Shown here: piece by piece, positions 36,922 through 46,365 of the stretch
Layout of the letters: every line of letters begins with the position of its first letter
Numbering within the stretch: the stretch's first letter is position 1
From: Pseudomonadota bacterium
GTDB taxonomy: Bacteria; Desulfobacterota; Desulfobacteria; Desulfobacterales; Desulfolunaceae
Direction of reading: 5' to 3'
Assembly: GCA_018818835.1 (NCBI GenBank)
Contig: JAHIRD010000071.1
Coordinates: forward strand, 1 to 64,000
Length of the DNA: 64,000 bases
The notes under the pieces: model-generated
What the model was told of the DNA's origin: nothing
Database searches by the model: none
What the model saw: only the letters and a program-made list of their open reading frames with translations
Program-made: the position numbers and the translations under genes

Positions 36922-38181
36922 TCAGATCATGTTTTCAATGAAGGTGATTTTTTTGATGGGTGTTATACCCAAAAGCGCCTGGATGTGCTTGGCATCACGA
37001 AATCGTTTTTCCTGGCCGAAATCCTTCATGTAACCCACACCGCCCAGCAGCTGGATGCCATCGGTGGTCAGGTCACAGGCCATGTCCTGGATGTGCAGGG
37101 CCGCAGCCCGTGAACGGGTTTCCCATTTGGCCTCAAGGGTGTCAACGGCTTTGCACGCTTTTTCAATGATCATTTCGGCATTGGAAATTTTAATGGCCAT
37201 GTTGGACAAAATCATTTTAACCTCGGACCAGTTGATGATCTCATGGCCCCCTTGTTCCCGTTTTTTTGCATAATCAAAGGCTTCTTTGAACGAGCCTTTC
37301 ATCACTCCAAGGGCCATGGATGCGGCGGCCACATGGAGGCGATCCGCCATTTTTTCGAAATAGTCCGACCCTTTACCTTCCTGGCCGATCAAGGTGGCTT
37401 TCACATGGTTCAATTCAAGATCAACTGCCGGGCAGGCATGGAGACCCAGGCTGAGTATGGGCTCACTTTTGCTGATGCCCTTGTCTTTAAGATCCACAAG
37501 AAAATAGGAATATCGGGTGGAACCGGCAATGCTGGCCGGGATAATGGCTTGTCCGGCCAGATCTCCCAGCACCATGTATTCCAGGGAACCGGACAGGGTA
37601 TACGCATCGCCTGTTTTTTTGGCCTGGGCCAGGTGCTTGACTTCAGAGGGGTTGTTGAACACGGGCAGTGCAATCAGAAAATCCCTGACCGTTTCCTTTG
37701 AGCAGATTCGTTCCAGTTCGGCCTTGCTTCCGGCCTGGATCATCAGTTCCTGGGCTGCGGCATTGGTGAACAGAATGCCTCCCAGGCTGCTGTCTTCCTG
37801 GCAGATATTGTCCAGAGTCACGGAAAGGGCGCTCATGCCCTGGTTCATGCCGTTCATGTCCTCGGGAAGGATAATATGGAAAAAATCCACCCCAAATGCT
37901 TTTTCAAGGGCATCTTCAAAAAAAGGTCCAAAGGGGTATTTGTCGTTTTCTTCACGGTTGGGTGCCAGCATTTTTTTTGCAAATTCCGATGCGGCCTTGG
38001 CCAGCATGGTCAGTTCTTTTTTACTGGTTCTGGGTGCAGTTTTTTTGGCGGCAATTTTTACATCTTTAACATCCACGGATTTGGCCTCTTTTTTGGGAGC
38101 AGGAGGTGTGGGTTTTGTTTCAGTGAACTCAACAACATCCTCTTCCAGGGCTATGATCGTTGTTTCTTTTTCGCTGAGCAT
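36922..38181 (-). CDS. Acyl-CoA dehydrogenase-like protein lacking catalytic Glu
   Basis: The 419-residue protein keeps the acyl-CoA dehydrogenase outline: a dehydrogenase-like N-terminal helical domain (LAKAASEFAKKMLAPNREENDKYPFGP), and a C-terminal domain with LLGGVGYMKDFGQEKRFRDAKHIQ. The Y-E-G-T catalytic segment is replaced by LLGITPIKK, and the middle-domain substrate loop is unlike that of its neighbours. The first 55 residues are a Lys/Pro/Ala/Glu-rich extension. It sits between two normal paralogues with 15-40-base gaps, so it is likely a non-catalytic partner subunit, as in known heteromeric acyl-CoA dehydrogenases, or has a different reaction. Confidence 0.78.
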   Translation of the reverse strand: MLSEKETTIIALEEDVVEFTETKPTPPAPKKEAKSVDVKDVKIAAKKTAPRTSKKELTMLAKAASEFAKKMLAPNREENDKYPFGPFFEDALEKAFGVDFFHIILPEDMNGMNQGMSALSVTLDNICQEDSSLGGILFTNAAAQELMIQAGSKAELERICSKETVRDFLIALPVFNNPSEVKHLAQAKKTGDAYTLSGSLEYMVLGDLAGQAIIPASIAGSTRYSYFLVDLKDKGISKSEPILSLGLHACPAVDLELNHVKATLIGQEGKGSDYFEKMADRLHVAAASMALGVMKGSFKEAFDYAKKREQGGHEIINWSEVKMILSNMAIKISNAEMIIEKACKAVDTLEAKWETRSRAAALHIQDMACDLTTDGIQLLGGVGYMKDFGQEKRFRDAKHIQALLGITPIKKITFIENMI

Positions 38182-38196
38182 GGTGTCCTCCTTTAT

Positions 38197-39717
38197 TTAT
38201 TCATGTTCAAAGACACGAACCTGGGAATGTCCCTGGGCTGCCAGGCATTTGAACAGGTTAATGCGGTTTAGTTGGTTGGTCCCTTCATAGATTTGGAGCA
38301 GCTTGGAATCCCTGAGGATTTTTTCCGCCCTCCGGTCCTGGCGCAGACCGGCCTGGCCCATGATTTCAAGGGCCATCTGGCAGTTTTTCACACCGGCGTC
38401 GGTGCCGGTGAATTTGGCCAAAGATGCCCATCCCGAGGTCCGATGGAACTGGGCGTCCGTCTGCCCGTCCAGCTGAATTTTCCTGAAAACCCAGGTGGTC
38501 ACGGGAAGATTTATAATGGGTCTGATGATATAATCGATCACGATTTTGGGCACGATTTTGAAATAGTAGAAAAGGGGTTTGAACTGGATGGTCTTGTACA
38601 GGCCGCAAAGGCCGTTGGCGTAATTTGTTTCAACATAGCTGAGTCGAGAGATAGCGACGTTTTTGTACATTTCCGCGAGCATGGCCTGGGCCCATTCATG
38701 GTTGACCAGACGTTTGCCGTTCACCTCGGTGTTGATGGCGAAATCCAAGGCGTTTTCAAAGGCACCCCGGGCAGCGCCGGTTCCCCAGGCCGATACCCCG
38801 GCCCTGGATGTGGACACCACATAGTCAATCATCTGGCTGTTGGTCTGCTTGTTGTTTCGACGATTTTTTTGATTCTGTTCCTTGTTCATCAGCACAAGAT
38901 CGTCGGGAACAAAACAGTCCTCAAAATTCAGCTCACTGGCCGGACAGATTTTAACGCCCATTTTGTGCTCTTTCCGGCCAAAGGAAAAGCCTTTGCTCCC
39001 TGTTTTTACCGGGAGCACCAGCATGGTGTCCGAGGGGTTTTTAAGATCCTCGTAACAGATCACAATATGCCATCGGGACACATGACCGCTGGATATGAAT
39101 ATTTTGGAACCGTTGATCAGGTATCCGCCCTCAACTTTTGTGGCCTGGCATCCGACATTGCCCTTGTCCACCAGCTCCACTTCCTCCACATCGGTTCCGG
39201 CACCCGGCTCGGTGATGGCAAGGGAAAGCAGGCAGGGTATGCCTGTTTTTTGTCCATCTTCCACCTCACGTAAGAGTTTGTTGATCAGCCTGATATTAAA
39301 GGTGGCAAACATGGTGACAACGGCCAGGTAGTGGACTCCGATGAGATTGGACAGGCCCAGGCATTCGGACCCTAGTTCTTCCAGAAAATAACTCATGGAG
39401 GGTGAATTGTATCCTTTCCCCCCGAAAATTCGGGGAACCCACAGGGTGTAAAATCCCCATTCATTGGCTTTTCTGACAAATTCCCAGGGGAGATATTCGG
39501 GGTCCTTTTGCATCTGCCGGTCCATGGACAGGGTGATGGGCCTCATGACCTCCTCTTTGAATTTACGCGCAAGGGCCACGACTTCCCGGGTTTCCTTGAG
39601 CATTCCTTTGGGCTGTCTGGCCGTGGATTGAAGACTTGATGTCATATCTTCAAAGCAAGGTGCATGATCAAACGGTGAGCGTTGGGCGTGAGCAACCATT
39701 TCTTTCCCCTTTTTCAT
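38197..39717 (-). CDS. Acyl-CoA dehydrogenase family protein (paralogue of 35375)
   Basis: The 506-residue protein has the same layout as the enzyme at 35375-36880: LPWEFVRKANEWGFYTLWVPRIFGG, AITEPGAGTDVEEVELVDKGN, INGSKIFISSGHVSRW, GWASLAKFTGTDAGVKNCQMALEIMGQ and IYEGTNQLNRINLFKCLA with the catalytic Glu. The two paralogues appear to share well over half their residues. It starts 15-20 bases after the ferredoxin-acyl-CoA synthetase stop. Together with the degenerate paralogue it probably forms the alpha-beta-desaturation step of the pathway. Confidence 0.88.
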   Translation of the reverse strand: MKKGKEMVAHAQRSPFDHAPCFEDMTSSLQSTARQPKGMLKETREVVALARKFKEEVMRPITLSMDRQMQKDPEYLPWEFVRKANEWGFYTLWVPRIFGGKGYNSPSMSYFLEELGSECLGLSNLIGVHYLAVVTMFATFNIRLINKLLREVEDGQKTGIPCLLSLAITEPGAGTDVEEVELVDKGNVGCQATKVEGGYLINGSKIFISSGHVSRWHIVICYEDLKNPSDTMLVLPVKTGSKGFSFGRKEHKMGVKICPASELNFEDCFVPDDLVLMNKEQNQKNRRNNKQTNSQMIDYVVSTSRAGVSAWGTGAARGAFENALDFAINTEVNGKRLVNHEWAQAMLAEMYKNVAISRLSYVETNYANGLCGLYKTIQFKPLFYYFKIVPKIVIDYIIRPIINLPVTTWVFRKIQLDGQTDAQFHRTSGWASLAKFTGTDAGVKNCQMALEIMGQAGLRQDRRAEKILRDSKLLQIYEGTNQLNRINLFKCLAAQGHSQVRVFEHE

Positions 39718-39735
39718 AGTTGGCGGTATGTTCTG

Positions 39736-41874
39736 TTATGTGCTCAGAGCATCAAATGTGTCGTCTGTCACCCCTTGATCTTCAAGGGATTGTTTAATGA
39801 TTCGATGCGTATTTGTTTTCTGGAATTCATCCACAAAACGGATGTATCTGGGAATGGCGTATCTTGCCAGTTTGTCCGATAAAAAGGCTCTTATGTCATG
39901 GGGGGCAACCTTATTCCCGTTGACCAGTTTGATAGAAGCCATGATTTCATCTTCGCCCAGTTCCGAGGGCACGGCATAGACAGCCACATCCTCCACGTCA
40001 CTGTGCTGCATAATCACATGTTCCACCTCGTATGCCGATACGTTTTCCCCACCCTTTCTCATGGATTCGGTGTTTCGTCCCACAAAATAGAAATATCCTT
40101 TGCTATCCCGTTTGATGATATCACCGGTGCGGAGCCATCCGTCCTTACTCTTTTTTTCTGTGGCCTGGGGATTCTTGTAGTATTCCACACGGCTTTCCTT
40201 GTTTTTTATGGCGAAAAGAAGTTCTCCGGGTGCGTTGTCCGGGACATCCTGCTGGTTTTCATCCACGATGCGGATGGATTTCGGGTTGGGGGGCTTGCCC
40301 AGGGAACCCGGGGGAGCTGTGCCCAGATTCATGATACCCTTTCCACCGCCATCCACGGCCCCGTATCCTTCGTAGATTTCAACCCCAAACCGTTTTTCAA
40401 AAGGCTCCCACATATCCAGGGGGCAGGCCGCGGAAAACACAACCCGGACCTTGTTGTCTCTATCACTTGCTTTTTCAGGCTGCTTCATCAAAATGGGAAT
40501 GATGGATCCGATGGTGTTGAAGACCGTGACATTGTAGTGTCTCACCGTGTCCCAGAACCTGCTGGCAGAAAACTTTCTGGACAGTGCGATGGTGCAGTTC
40601 ACGGCAAGGGACATGGTCACTGTAATGAACAGGGCATTACCGTGGCAAAGGGCCAGGTAGGTATAGTAGATGTCATCTTTCCGGAAAAAAACCTGGCCAC
40701 CCAGGGACAACAGCTGGACTCCTGTGTTGTTGTACCGGTAAACCACCCCTTTGGGAGGTCCCGTTGTGCCGGATGTATAAATAATCAGGCAGATATCCTC
40801 GGGCTTGTAACCGATGCCCGGGTTCTGGGGGGAATGATCGTAGGCTTGGCTCAAACGACGAAGATTTTTGGGGATGTCAATGCCTTTGGCTTCTTCCTCC
40901 ACGTCGTTTACAATAATCTTATCCAGGCTGAGCTTTTCGAAACAATCCAGACTCGCAAGGACCGTATCCAGAAGCTCTGCATCCACCAGAAGGCTTTTAA
41001 TGTCGCTGTGATTGATAATGTATGCCAGCCCGTCGCCTTTGAGTTCAGGGTTGATGGGGACCGTGTACATGCCAATTTTCTGGGAGCCGAAAAATGCATC
41101 CAGGAAACGGGGGGAATTCCGCATGAGAATACCCATTCCATCGCCCTTTTCATGACCTTGTGACAGGAGAAAATGCCCCAGACGATTGGCATTCTCATCC
41201 ATGTATCTGTATGTGAAGCGTTCGTCATTATAAAGTAGGCAGGGTTTTTCAGGGACCTTGGCTGCGCTTTCTTCTAGAAGTTGGGCCCAGGAAATATCCC
41301 GTTTATCGCCTTGGATAAATTTTTTCATGGTTTTCATGAGTCGTTTATGCCGGTACTCGTGATATGAAAAGGAACTGAAGCCCGTCACAGCCCGTTTGAC
41401 CCAGAGCAGGGCGTTGATTTTTTGTTTGAAAGACTGTTTCAGGGACACCGGGGGCAAGGGTTCTTCACGATGATGGGACTCTTTGCCGCTTACCTTTTTT
41501 GGGCTGCCTTCCGGTTCTTGGGGCAGGTATTTTTTTGGCCAGGTCAGATCCCGGGTCTGGGTCAGACGCACATAGTAACCACCAGGCGCGAAGTTCCTCT
41601 CAATGCTGATGGCCCCCGTGGGACAGGCTGCCAGGCAGCATCCGCAGGCTATGCACCCGGAGATATCCGGGGCAACACTCTTCAAAAAAGGAATGCCATT
41701 GTTCCATCCATCTTTTGATCCATCCCTGACAATGGACCCACCCGGGCAAATAAAGGTGCAGATATGGCATTTTTTACATGTTTCGGTATCAAAGCTGAGA
41801 AGGGCCGAACTAATATCCCTGGATGAGTTGTAGTCCGGAATCCGGGTCCAGGGTTTCACGCTGATCGTATTCAT
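39736..41874 (-). CDS. Ferredoxin-fused acyl-CoA synthetase (AMP-forming)
   Basis: The 712-residue protein fuses an N-terminal 2[4Fe-4S] domain (CKKCHICTFICPGGSIV, CIACGCCLAACPTGAIS, residues about 34-92) to an AMP-binding acyl-CoA ligase: P-loop YTSGTTGPPKGVV, EGYGAVDGGGK, LRTGDIIKRDSKGYFYFVGR and the closing catalytic Lys region near FQKTNTHRIIKQSL. Ligases do not need iron-sulfur clusters for activation, so the fusion is unusual and suggests contact with a redox partner, perhaps one of the nitroreductases or acyl-CoA dehydrogenases encoded beside it. Its stop lies 19 bases before the next dehydrogenase gene. Confidence 0.88.
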   Translation of the reverse strand: MNTISVKPWTRIPDYNSSRDISSALLSFDTETCKKCHICTFICPGGSIVRDGSKDGWNNGIPFLKSVAPDISGCIACGCCLAACPTGAISIERNFAPGGYYVRLTQTRDLTWPKKYLPQEPEGSPKKVSGKESHHREEPLPPVSLKQSFKQKINALLWVKRAVTGFSSFSYHEYRHKRLMKTMKKFIQGDKRDISWAQLLEESAAKVPEKPCLLYNDERFTYRYMDENANRLGHFLLSQGHEKGDGMGILMRNSPRFLDAFFGSQKIGMYTVPINPELKGDGLAYIINHSDIKSLLVDAELLDTVLASLDCFEKLSLDKIIVNDVEEEAKGIDIPKNLRRLSQAYDHSPQNPGIGYKPEDICLIIYTSGTTGPPKGVVYRYNNTGVQLLSLGGQVFFRKDDIYYTYLALCHGNALFITVTMSLAVNCTIALSRKFSASRFWDTVRHYNVTVFNTIGSIIPILMKQPEKASDRDNKVRVVFSAACPLDMWEPFEKRFGVEIYEGYGAVDGGGKGIMNLGTAPPGSLGKPPNPKSIRIVDENQQDVPDNAPGELLFAIKNKESRVEYYKNPQATEKKSKDGWLRTGDIIKRDSKGYFYFVGRNTESMRKGGENVSAYEVEHVIMQHSDVEDVAVYAVPSELGEDEIMASIKLVNGNKVAPHDIRAFLSDKLARYAIPRYIRFVDEFQKTNTHRIIKQSLEDQGVTDDTFDALST

Positions 41875-41875
41875 C

Positions 41876-42736
41876 TTATTCCCCCTGTCTTTCTAATCTG
41901 GGTGCCGTGTTTAAACCACCTTCATACCAGTCCACAAGCTGGACTTCCCTGGGGACTTTCCCGTCGGATTTGAATTTGGGCCAGCCCACTGCAACCAGAT
42001 CGTTGAGTCTGTATGGGTATTTTACGCCAAAAAATTTTCTCCATTTGGGCAGGTACATCAACAGTTTGATCAAGCCGATCCAACAGGAGGCCGCGCCCAT
42101 GCTGTGGGCGGCCAGGACCATGTTCTGTCCGCATATGCCGATGTCCGTGGCCGGGCAGGACACCCCCCGTTTGTCTTCGTATAAAAGGATCAGGGTAGGG
42201 GCCCCATGGAAAACCGGTGCATTGCCCTTGGCAATTTCCTGGAGCAGTGCGAATGGCACGGGGTGTAACTGGTTTTTCTGGAACCTGATGATTAGTTTGG
42301 TGTAATGCTTGAGAATGTGTTGTCTGAAAAAAGAGGGCCGGTTGTAATCCAGGAGCCACATGAAGGCTTTGGCAACCATTACGGCGTCTTTTTCCATGGC
42401 CTCAATGATTTCACTGCTGTTGACCACGGCAAATTTCCATGGCTGGGAATTCCCGGCCGATGGGGCGTATCTGCCCGCCTCAAGGATGCGTCTGATCATG
42501 AAATCCGGAAGGGGCTCAGGTTTGAACGCCCGTGTGCTGCGCCTGTCAAGGATCACCTCTTCAACGGGGGTCCAGGAATTTAAGTCCGGGCCTTTGGAGG
42601 ATTTCACAAGGGCGCTGTTTTTTTTCTCAAAAGCCTCCATACTCCTGTCTATGACCTCATCCATCCCAATGGATGAAAAGGATTCGTTGCCGGGTGTGGA
42701 AACCCTTGCTGTTTTTTCTTCCTGCATGGTCCTCAT
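41876..42736 (-). CDS. Nitroreductase family protein
   Basis: The 286-residue protein has the nitroreductase FMN-binding start EEVILDRRSTRAFKPEPL, RYAPSAGNSQPWKFAVV, and the C-terminal IGICGQNMVLAAHSMGAASCWIGL. It is related to the ferredoxin-containing nitroreductase at 33273 but has no cysteine motifs of its own; an extra N-terminal 55 residues are probably helical. It is one base away from the ferredoxin-acyl-CoA synthetase gene, which could supply the iron-sulfur domain. Substrate unknown; enoate or quinone reduction is possible. Confidence 0.83.
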   Translation of the reverse strand: MRTMQEEKTARVSTPGNESFSSIGMDEVIDRSMEAFEKKNSALVKSSKGPDLNSWTPVEEVILDRRSTRAFKPEPLPDFMIRRILEAGRYAPSAGNSQPWKFAVVNSSEIIEAMEKDAVMVAKAFMWLLDYNRPSFFRQHILKHYTKLIIRFQKNQLHPVPFALLQEIAKGNAPVFHGAPTLILLYEDKRGVSCPATDIGICGQNMVLAAHSMGAASCWIGLIKLLMYLPKWRKFFGVKYPYRLNDLVAVGWPKFKSDGKVPREVQLVDWYEGGLNTAPRLERQGE

Positions 42737-42930
42737 CCTTTCGAAATACGCATGATTAATGACATGTGAATGTGCTTATCCTGGGTCTTCCCCCTGAAGG
42801 CAATGCCCTTGTGTTAAACATAATGTTTCGGAGTGAATGATATCTGCTTGCAGCCCCTGGGGGGTAAACAAAGTTTCATGAGTGTGAGTTAACTATATTC
42901 AAGTCATTTGTTTTCTGCAAGCGTAAAAAA
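42737..42930. other. 194-base gap within the catabolic cluster
   Basis: The gap between the thiolase and nitroreductase genes is the largest break in this minus-strand run and could hold a promoter for the downstream genes. I see no gene, repeat or clear operator in it. Confidence 0.35.
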
Positions 42931-44337
42931 TCAGGACGATGGCGTCTCAAGGATATGCATGCACATGGCGGCTTCCTCGTTGCCCAGTGCCCCGCCCCCG
43001 TTTTCGCCCATGGCCAGGACAGCCTTCCGGGCGATCTGCCGTTTTCCTGCCTCATGCCTCAGCTGGACAACCAATTCGTGGATCTGGGCAAGGCCCGATG
43101 CTCCGATGGGATGGCCACGGGATGTAAGGCCTCCACTGGTGTTCATGGGGATCTGTCCTTCAAGGCGTGTGGCCCCGGATTCGGCAAAGACGCCACCGTC
43201 GCCCCGTTTGCAGAAACCCAGGTTTTCAGCTTGGTGAAGTTCACCAAAGGCCGTGGCATCATGTACTTCAGCCAGGCTGATGTCCTGGGGCCCCACGCCT
43301 GCAATGTCATAGGCCTGATTGGCCAGGCGTTCACCGATATCGGGTTCGCCCGAATCTTCAGGGTATTCCTTGCCGGAGCCCAAAATAGAGGCCCTTACCT
43401 TGACGGCACGGGACGAAAGACCCAACTGGCGAACCATTTTTTCGGAGCACAGAATAGCCGAAGCAGCGCCGTCGCCAATGGGCGCACACATGGCCCGGGT
43501 GATGGGGAAACTGACGATCCTGTCCGCCAGAACCTTTTCAACAGGAACCTCAAAGCGATACTGGGCATTGGGGTTCAGGGTGCTGTTGAAATGGTTCTTG
43601 GAGGCGATTATGGCCAGTTGCTCTACGGTGCTACCGTATTTGTTCATATGCTTGCGGGCAGCGTAACCGTATATATCCATAAAAGGCGAATGATCCGAAG
43701 GCCCTGTGATTTTCTTCAGTTCTCTTAGGGTATCGTATCCCAGCTTCTCACCCAGGTTGATGGCCACCACAATCTGGTCCCTCAGGTCCTTGATTTTTTG
43801 TCTGATGCTTGGTTTCTTTTTCGAGTGACCGTTGACCTGGGGCTGGTATTTTTTCTTGAAGGTCTCGATGGCCTTCTTGTCCTGTTCATTCAATGAGAAC
43901 ACGGAAAGACCCCGTGAGATCTCCACCACATTCTCAATGTCGATCCCGGACATGAACCCGGCAAAGACCGCCATTTTATTGGTATTGTAGAGTTTTTCAG
44001 CTCCCACCGCCATGGTGACATCGTAAAGGCCGCTGGCCACGCCCAGCCAGGCGTGATGAAAGGCCGTGGACCCACTGGCACAAGCATTTTCCACATTGGT
44101 GATGGGGATGGAGTCGATGCCCATGGGACGCAAGGCAACCTGCCCTCTAATACAGGACTGGCCCTTCTGGTCCCCCCATCCGGAATTGGAAAACCAGAGG
44201 GCCTGGATGGCTTTTTTTTCAAGCTGAGCATCGCTCAGGCACTCTTTTACCGTCATGGACGTCAAATCCTTGATGCTTTTTTCAAGGTATCGTCCGAATT
44301 TAATGGTGTGGACTCCGACTACGTATACATCGTTCAT
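42931..44337 (-). CDS. Thiolase family protein (SCP2-thiolase-like)
   Basis: The 468-residue protein has the thiolase fold: nucleophile Cys in ENACASGSTAFHHAW (about residue 87), SFPITRAMCAPIGDGAASAIL, VHDATAFGELHQAENLG and the C-terminal active-site GGLTSRGHPIGASGLAQIHELV. The second Cys loop typical of thiolases I/II (CxG) is not seen; EDGGGGA-like GENGGGALGNEE closes the protein, as in SCP-x/thiolase-like enzymes that cleave or bind branched substrates. It heads the cluster after the divergent regulator and probably completes the beta-oxidation-type cycle. Confidence 0.87.
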   Translation of the reverse strand: MNDVYVVGVHTIKFGRYLEKSIKDLTSMTVKECLSDAQLEKKAIQALWFSNSGWGDQKGQSCIRGQVALRPMGIDSIPITNVENACASGSTAFHHAWLGVASGLYDVTMAVGAEKLYNTNKMAVFAGFMSGIDIENVVEISRGLSVFSLNEQDKKAIETFKKKYQPQVNGHSKKKPSIRQKIKDLRDQIVVAINLGEKLGYDTLRELKKITGPSDHSPFMDIYGYAARKHMNKYGSTVEQLAIIASKNHFNSTLNPNAQYRFEVPVEKVLADRIVSFPITRAMCAPIGDGAASAILCSEKMVRQLGLSSRAVKVRASILGSGKEYPEDSGEPDIGERLANQAYDIAGVGPQDISLAEVHDATAFGELHQAENLGFCKRGDGGVFAESGATRLEGQIPMNTSGGLTSRGHPIGASGLAQIHELVVQLRHEAGKRQIARKAVLAMGENGGGALGNEEAAMCMHILETPSS

Positions 44338-44679
44338 GTAACTCTCCTGTTTCTGTGCATCGAAATGGACAGCGCCTGATAAACATCCGGGGTCTAATTA
44401 ACAATGGAATGTTTGTATGGCACGTATAGTTAACAAATGGTTTAACCAATTAGTCTTAAATAAACTGAATTCTGTCAAGAAAAAACTATTCAATTGCAAA
44501 AAATAATTATTCAAACTCTTGCTCCATCGCTCAAATCAGTGTAAAAACGTGTTGATATATTAAAACAATGGGGCTAAATAATTCACCAGGGATGGGTGCA
44601 AGGTGTTAACGTTTCATTTTTAAACTAAAAAACAATGAAACCAGATAATCGCTTAACCTCTTAATTTAGGACAATACAA
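44338..44679. promoter_or_regulatory. Divergent control region with FadR-like palindrome
   Basis: The 342 bases between the thiolase gene and the GntR regulator contain TGGTT-T-AACCA at 44438-44448, a perfect palindrome close to the FadR half-site TGGTC/GACCA. It lies about 100 bases upstream of the thiolase start and 230 upstream of the regulator start. Nearby GTTAAC and GTTAA-type repeats may extend the site. Repression by the adjacent regulator, relieved by an acyl-CoA, is the simple model. Confidence 0.5.
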
Positions 44680-45453
44680 ATGGCTGTGCAAAAATATGAG
44701 ATCGTTGTCAAAAAACTGCTGCTGGATATTTTTAACAATAAAATCAAGGCCGGTGCCAAACTCCCCACCGAACGACAGCTTTCGGTGGATCTCGGCGTGG
44801 ACCGGACCTCCCTTCGGGTGGCTCTGAAACAACTCGAGTCCATGCAGGTCCTGGATATCCGCCAGGGTGACGGGATTTATGTCCGGGATTATCGGAAATA
44901 TGCCGGTGTTGATTTTTTAAGGATGCTTTTCTTTCAGCAGGAGGAGCATGGTGATGAAATCATCGTGGACAGCTATCTGATCGAGGAAGTCTGGTCTTTC
45001 TGGGCGGAATTCATGCCCTTGATGATCCGGATGGCCATGAAGCGTATTTCGCCTATGGAAATCAAACAATTCATGAATATTTTTGATGAAGAGCTTGAAA
45101 ATCTCGATGATAAGGAAAGGATTGTCCAGCTGGAAGTTCTCAGCCAGGATCTTGTGGCTGAAAAATGTGGCAACCTTGTGATGCTTTTGGTTTCCAATTC
45201 CACACGACAAATGAGGACCAAGGTAGTTCGCTTGTTTGTTGATATGATTGACACTCCGGTACTTAAGGAGCATGTTGAGTTCAAACGGGCTTTGCTTCGG
45301 GGTTATCAGACCGGAGAACTTACGGATCCGGATATTTTTCCCAATGAGCATAAGAAACTTTTGCATCTGCACCAGGGGCTGATTAAAAAATTATGGCCCA
45401 TCAGTGAAAAGGAAAGGACGCTGGTCCAAAATGTCCTTAAAACGGACCGCTAA
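44680..45453 (+). CDS. GntR-family (FadR-like) transcription regulator
   Basis: The 257-residue protein has an N-terminal winged helix of the GntR family: LLLDIFNNKIKAGAKLPTERQLSVDLGVDRTSLRVALKQLESMQVLDIRQGDGIYV, residues about 10-70. The C-terminal domain is all-helical and long, of the FadR/FCD class in size, without the usual metal-binding histidines that I could pick out; it may bind an acyl-CoA. It is divergent from the thiolase operon and followed by an SDR gene, so it probably controls both. Confidence 0.8.
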   Translation: MAVQKYEIVVKKLLLDIFNNKIKAGAKLPTERQLSVDLGVDRTSLRVALKQLESMQVLDIRQGDGIYVRDYRKYAGVDFLRMLFFQQEEHGDEIIVDSYLIEEVWSFWAEFMPLMIRMAMKRISPMEIKQFMNIFDEELENLDDKERIVQLEVLSQDLVAEKCGNLVMLLVSNSTRQMRTKVVRLFVDMIDTPVLKEHVEFKRALLRGYQTGELTDPDIFPNEHKKLLHLHQGLIKKLWPISEKERTLVQNVLKTDR

Positions 45454-45535
45454 TCAAGTTGCTGTGGCTTACTTATGATTTGTACTGATCATTGAAGGGG
45501 AGTAAGCCTATATATAAACATGGTGAGGTGATTGC

Positions 45536-46363
45536 ATGAAAAAATTTCCGAAAAAGAGAATTATGATCACAGGTGCGGGTTCAGGGCTTGGGCGTGCCAT
45601 ATCCCTGGAATTTGCGAAACTTGGCTGGAATATCTGTGTATCGGATATCAATCTGGAGAGAGCAGATGAAACCCTGTCCATGATTAAAAAAGAAGGGGGT
45701 AAAGGTTTCTCTTATCTGTGTGATGTGACCAAGCCGGATCAGATTGAAACCATGGCAGACCACCTCAGGGCCCAGTGGGGCGGCGTGGATGTCATCGTCA
45801 ATAATGCAGGGGTGGCAGCCGCAGGTTTTATGGAAAAAATTCCCCTTGAAACCTGGGACTGGATTATCGATATCAACTTGAAAAGCGTGATTTACGGATG
45901 CAGGACCTTTATCCCCTTGCTGGCAGAGCAGGGCCGGGGACATATCGTGAATGTGGCATCCAACGCGGGTATTGCATCCCTTCCTGAAATGAGCTGTTAC
46001 AATGTGACCAAAGCGGCTGTGATTTCTCTTTCCGAGACCCTCCGGGCCGAATTGAAACCCAAAAATATCGGGGTGTCGGTCATTGCGCCCACGTTTTTCA
46101 AAACCAATCTCATGGAACAGTTCACGTCATCGGATGAGCGCCAGAAGAAAATGGCAGATGCATTTTTCAACAAATCCAAAACCACCTCCAGAGATATTGC
46201 CAGACACGTGGTCAAGGTGGTGAAAAAAGACAAGCTTTACGCCATCACCCAGCTTGACGGAAAGTTTGCCTGGTTGAGTAAACGCCTGACACCGGAACTC
46301 TACTTTGATATCATGGGCTGGGGTTATAAACGGGGCATTGGGGATAAGCTTTTGGGTATGTAA
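45536..46363 (+). CDS. Short-chain dehydrogenase/reductase
   Basis: The 275-residue protein has the classical SDR pattern: NAD(P) motif TGAGSGLGRAISL at residues 12-24, CDVTKPDQ, NNAGVAAAG, and the active site Ser in VASNAGIASLPEMS with Tyr-x-x-x-Lys in YNVTK. VSVIAPTFFKTNLMEQ follows. The C-terminal 60 residues include a helix suited to membrane association. It lies 80 bases after the regulator and probably serves as the 3-hydroxyacyl or a related oxidation step for the neighbouring catabolic cluster, though substrate is not shown. Confidence 0.86.
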   Translation: MKKFPKKRIMITGAGSGLGRAISLEFAKLGWNICVSDINLERADETLSMIKKEGGKGFSYLCDVTKPDQIETMADHLRAQWGGVDVIVNNAGVAAAGFMEKIPLETWDWIIDINLKSVIYGCRTFIPLLAEQGRGHIVNVASNAGIASLPEMSCYNVTKAAVISLSETLRAELKPKNIGVSVIAPTFFKTNLMEQFTSSDERQKKMADAFFNKSKTTSRDIARHVVKVVKKDKLYAITQLDGKFAWLSKRLTPELYFDIMGWGYKRGIGDKLLGM

Positions 46364-46365
46364 CG

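Noticed and set aside
39898-41163. 421-codon plus-strand ORF opposite the acyl-CoA synthetase
   Set aside because: It is an antisense shadow of a gene with clear motifs; the composition is typical of reverse-frame reading.
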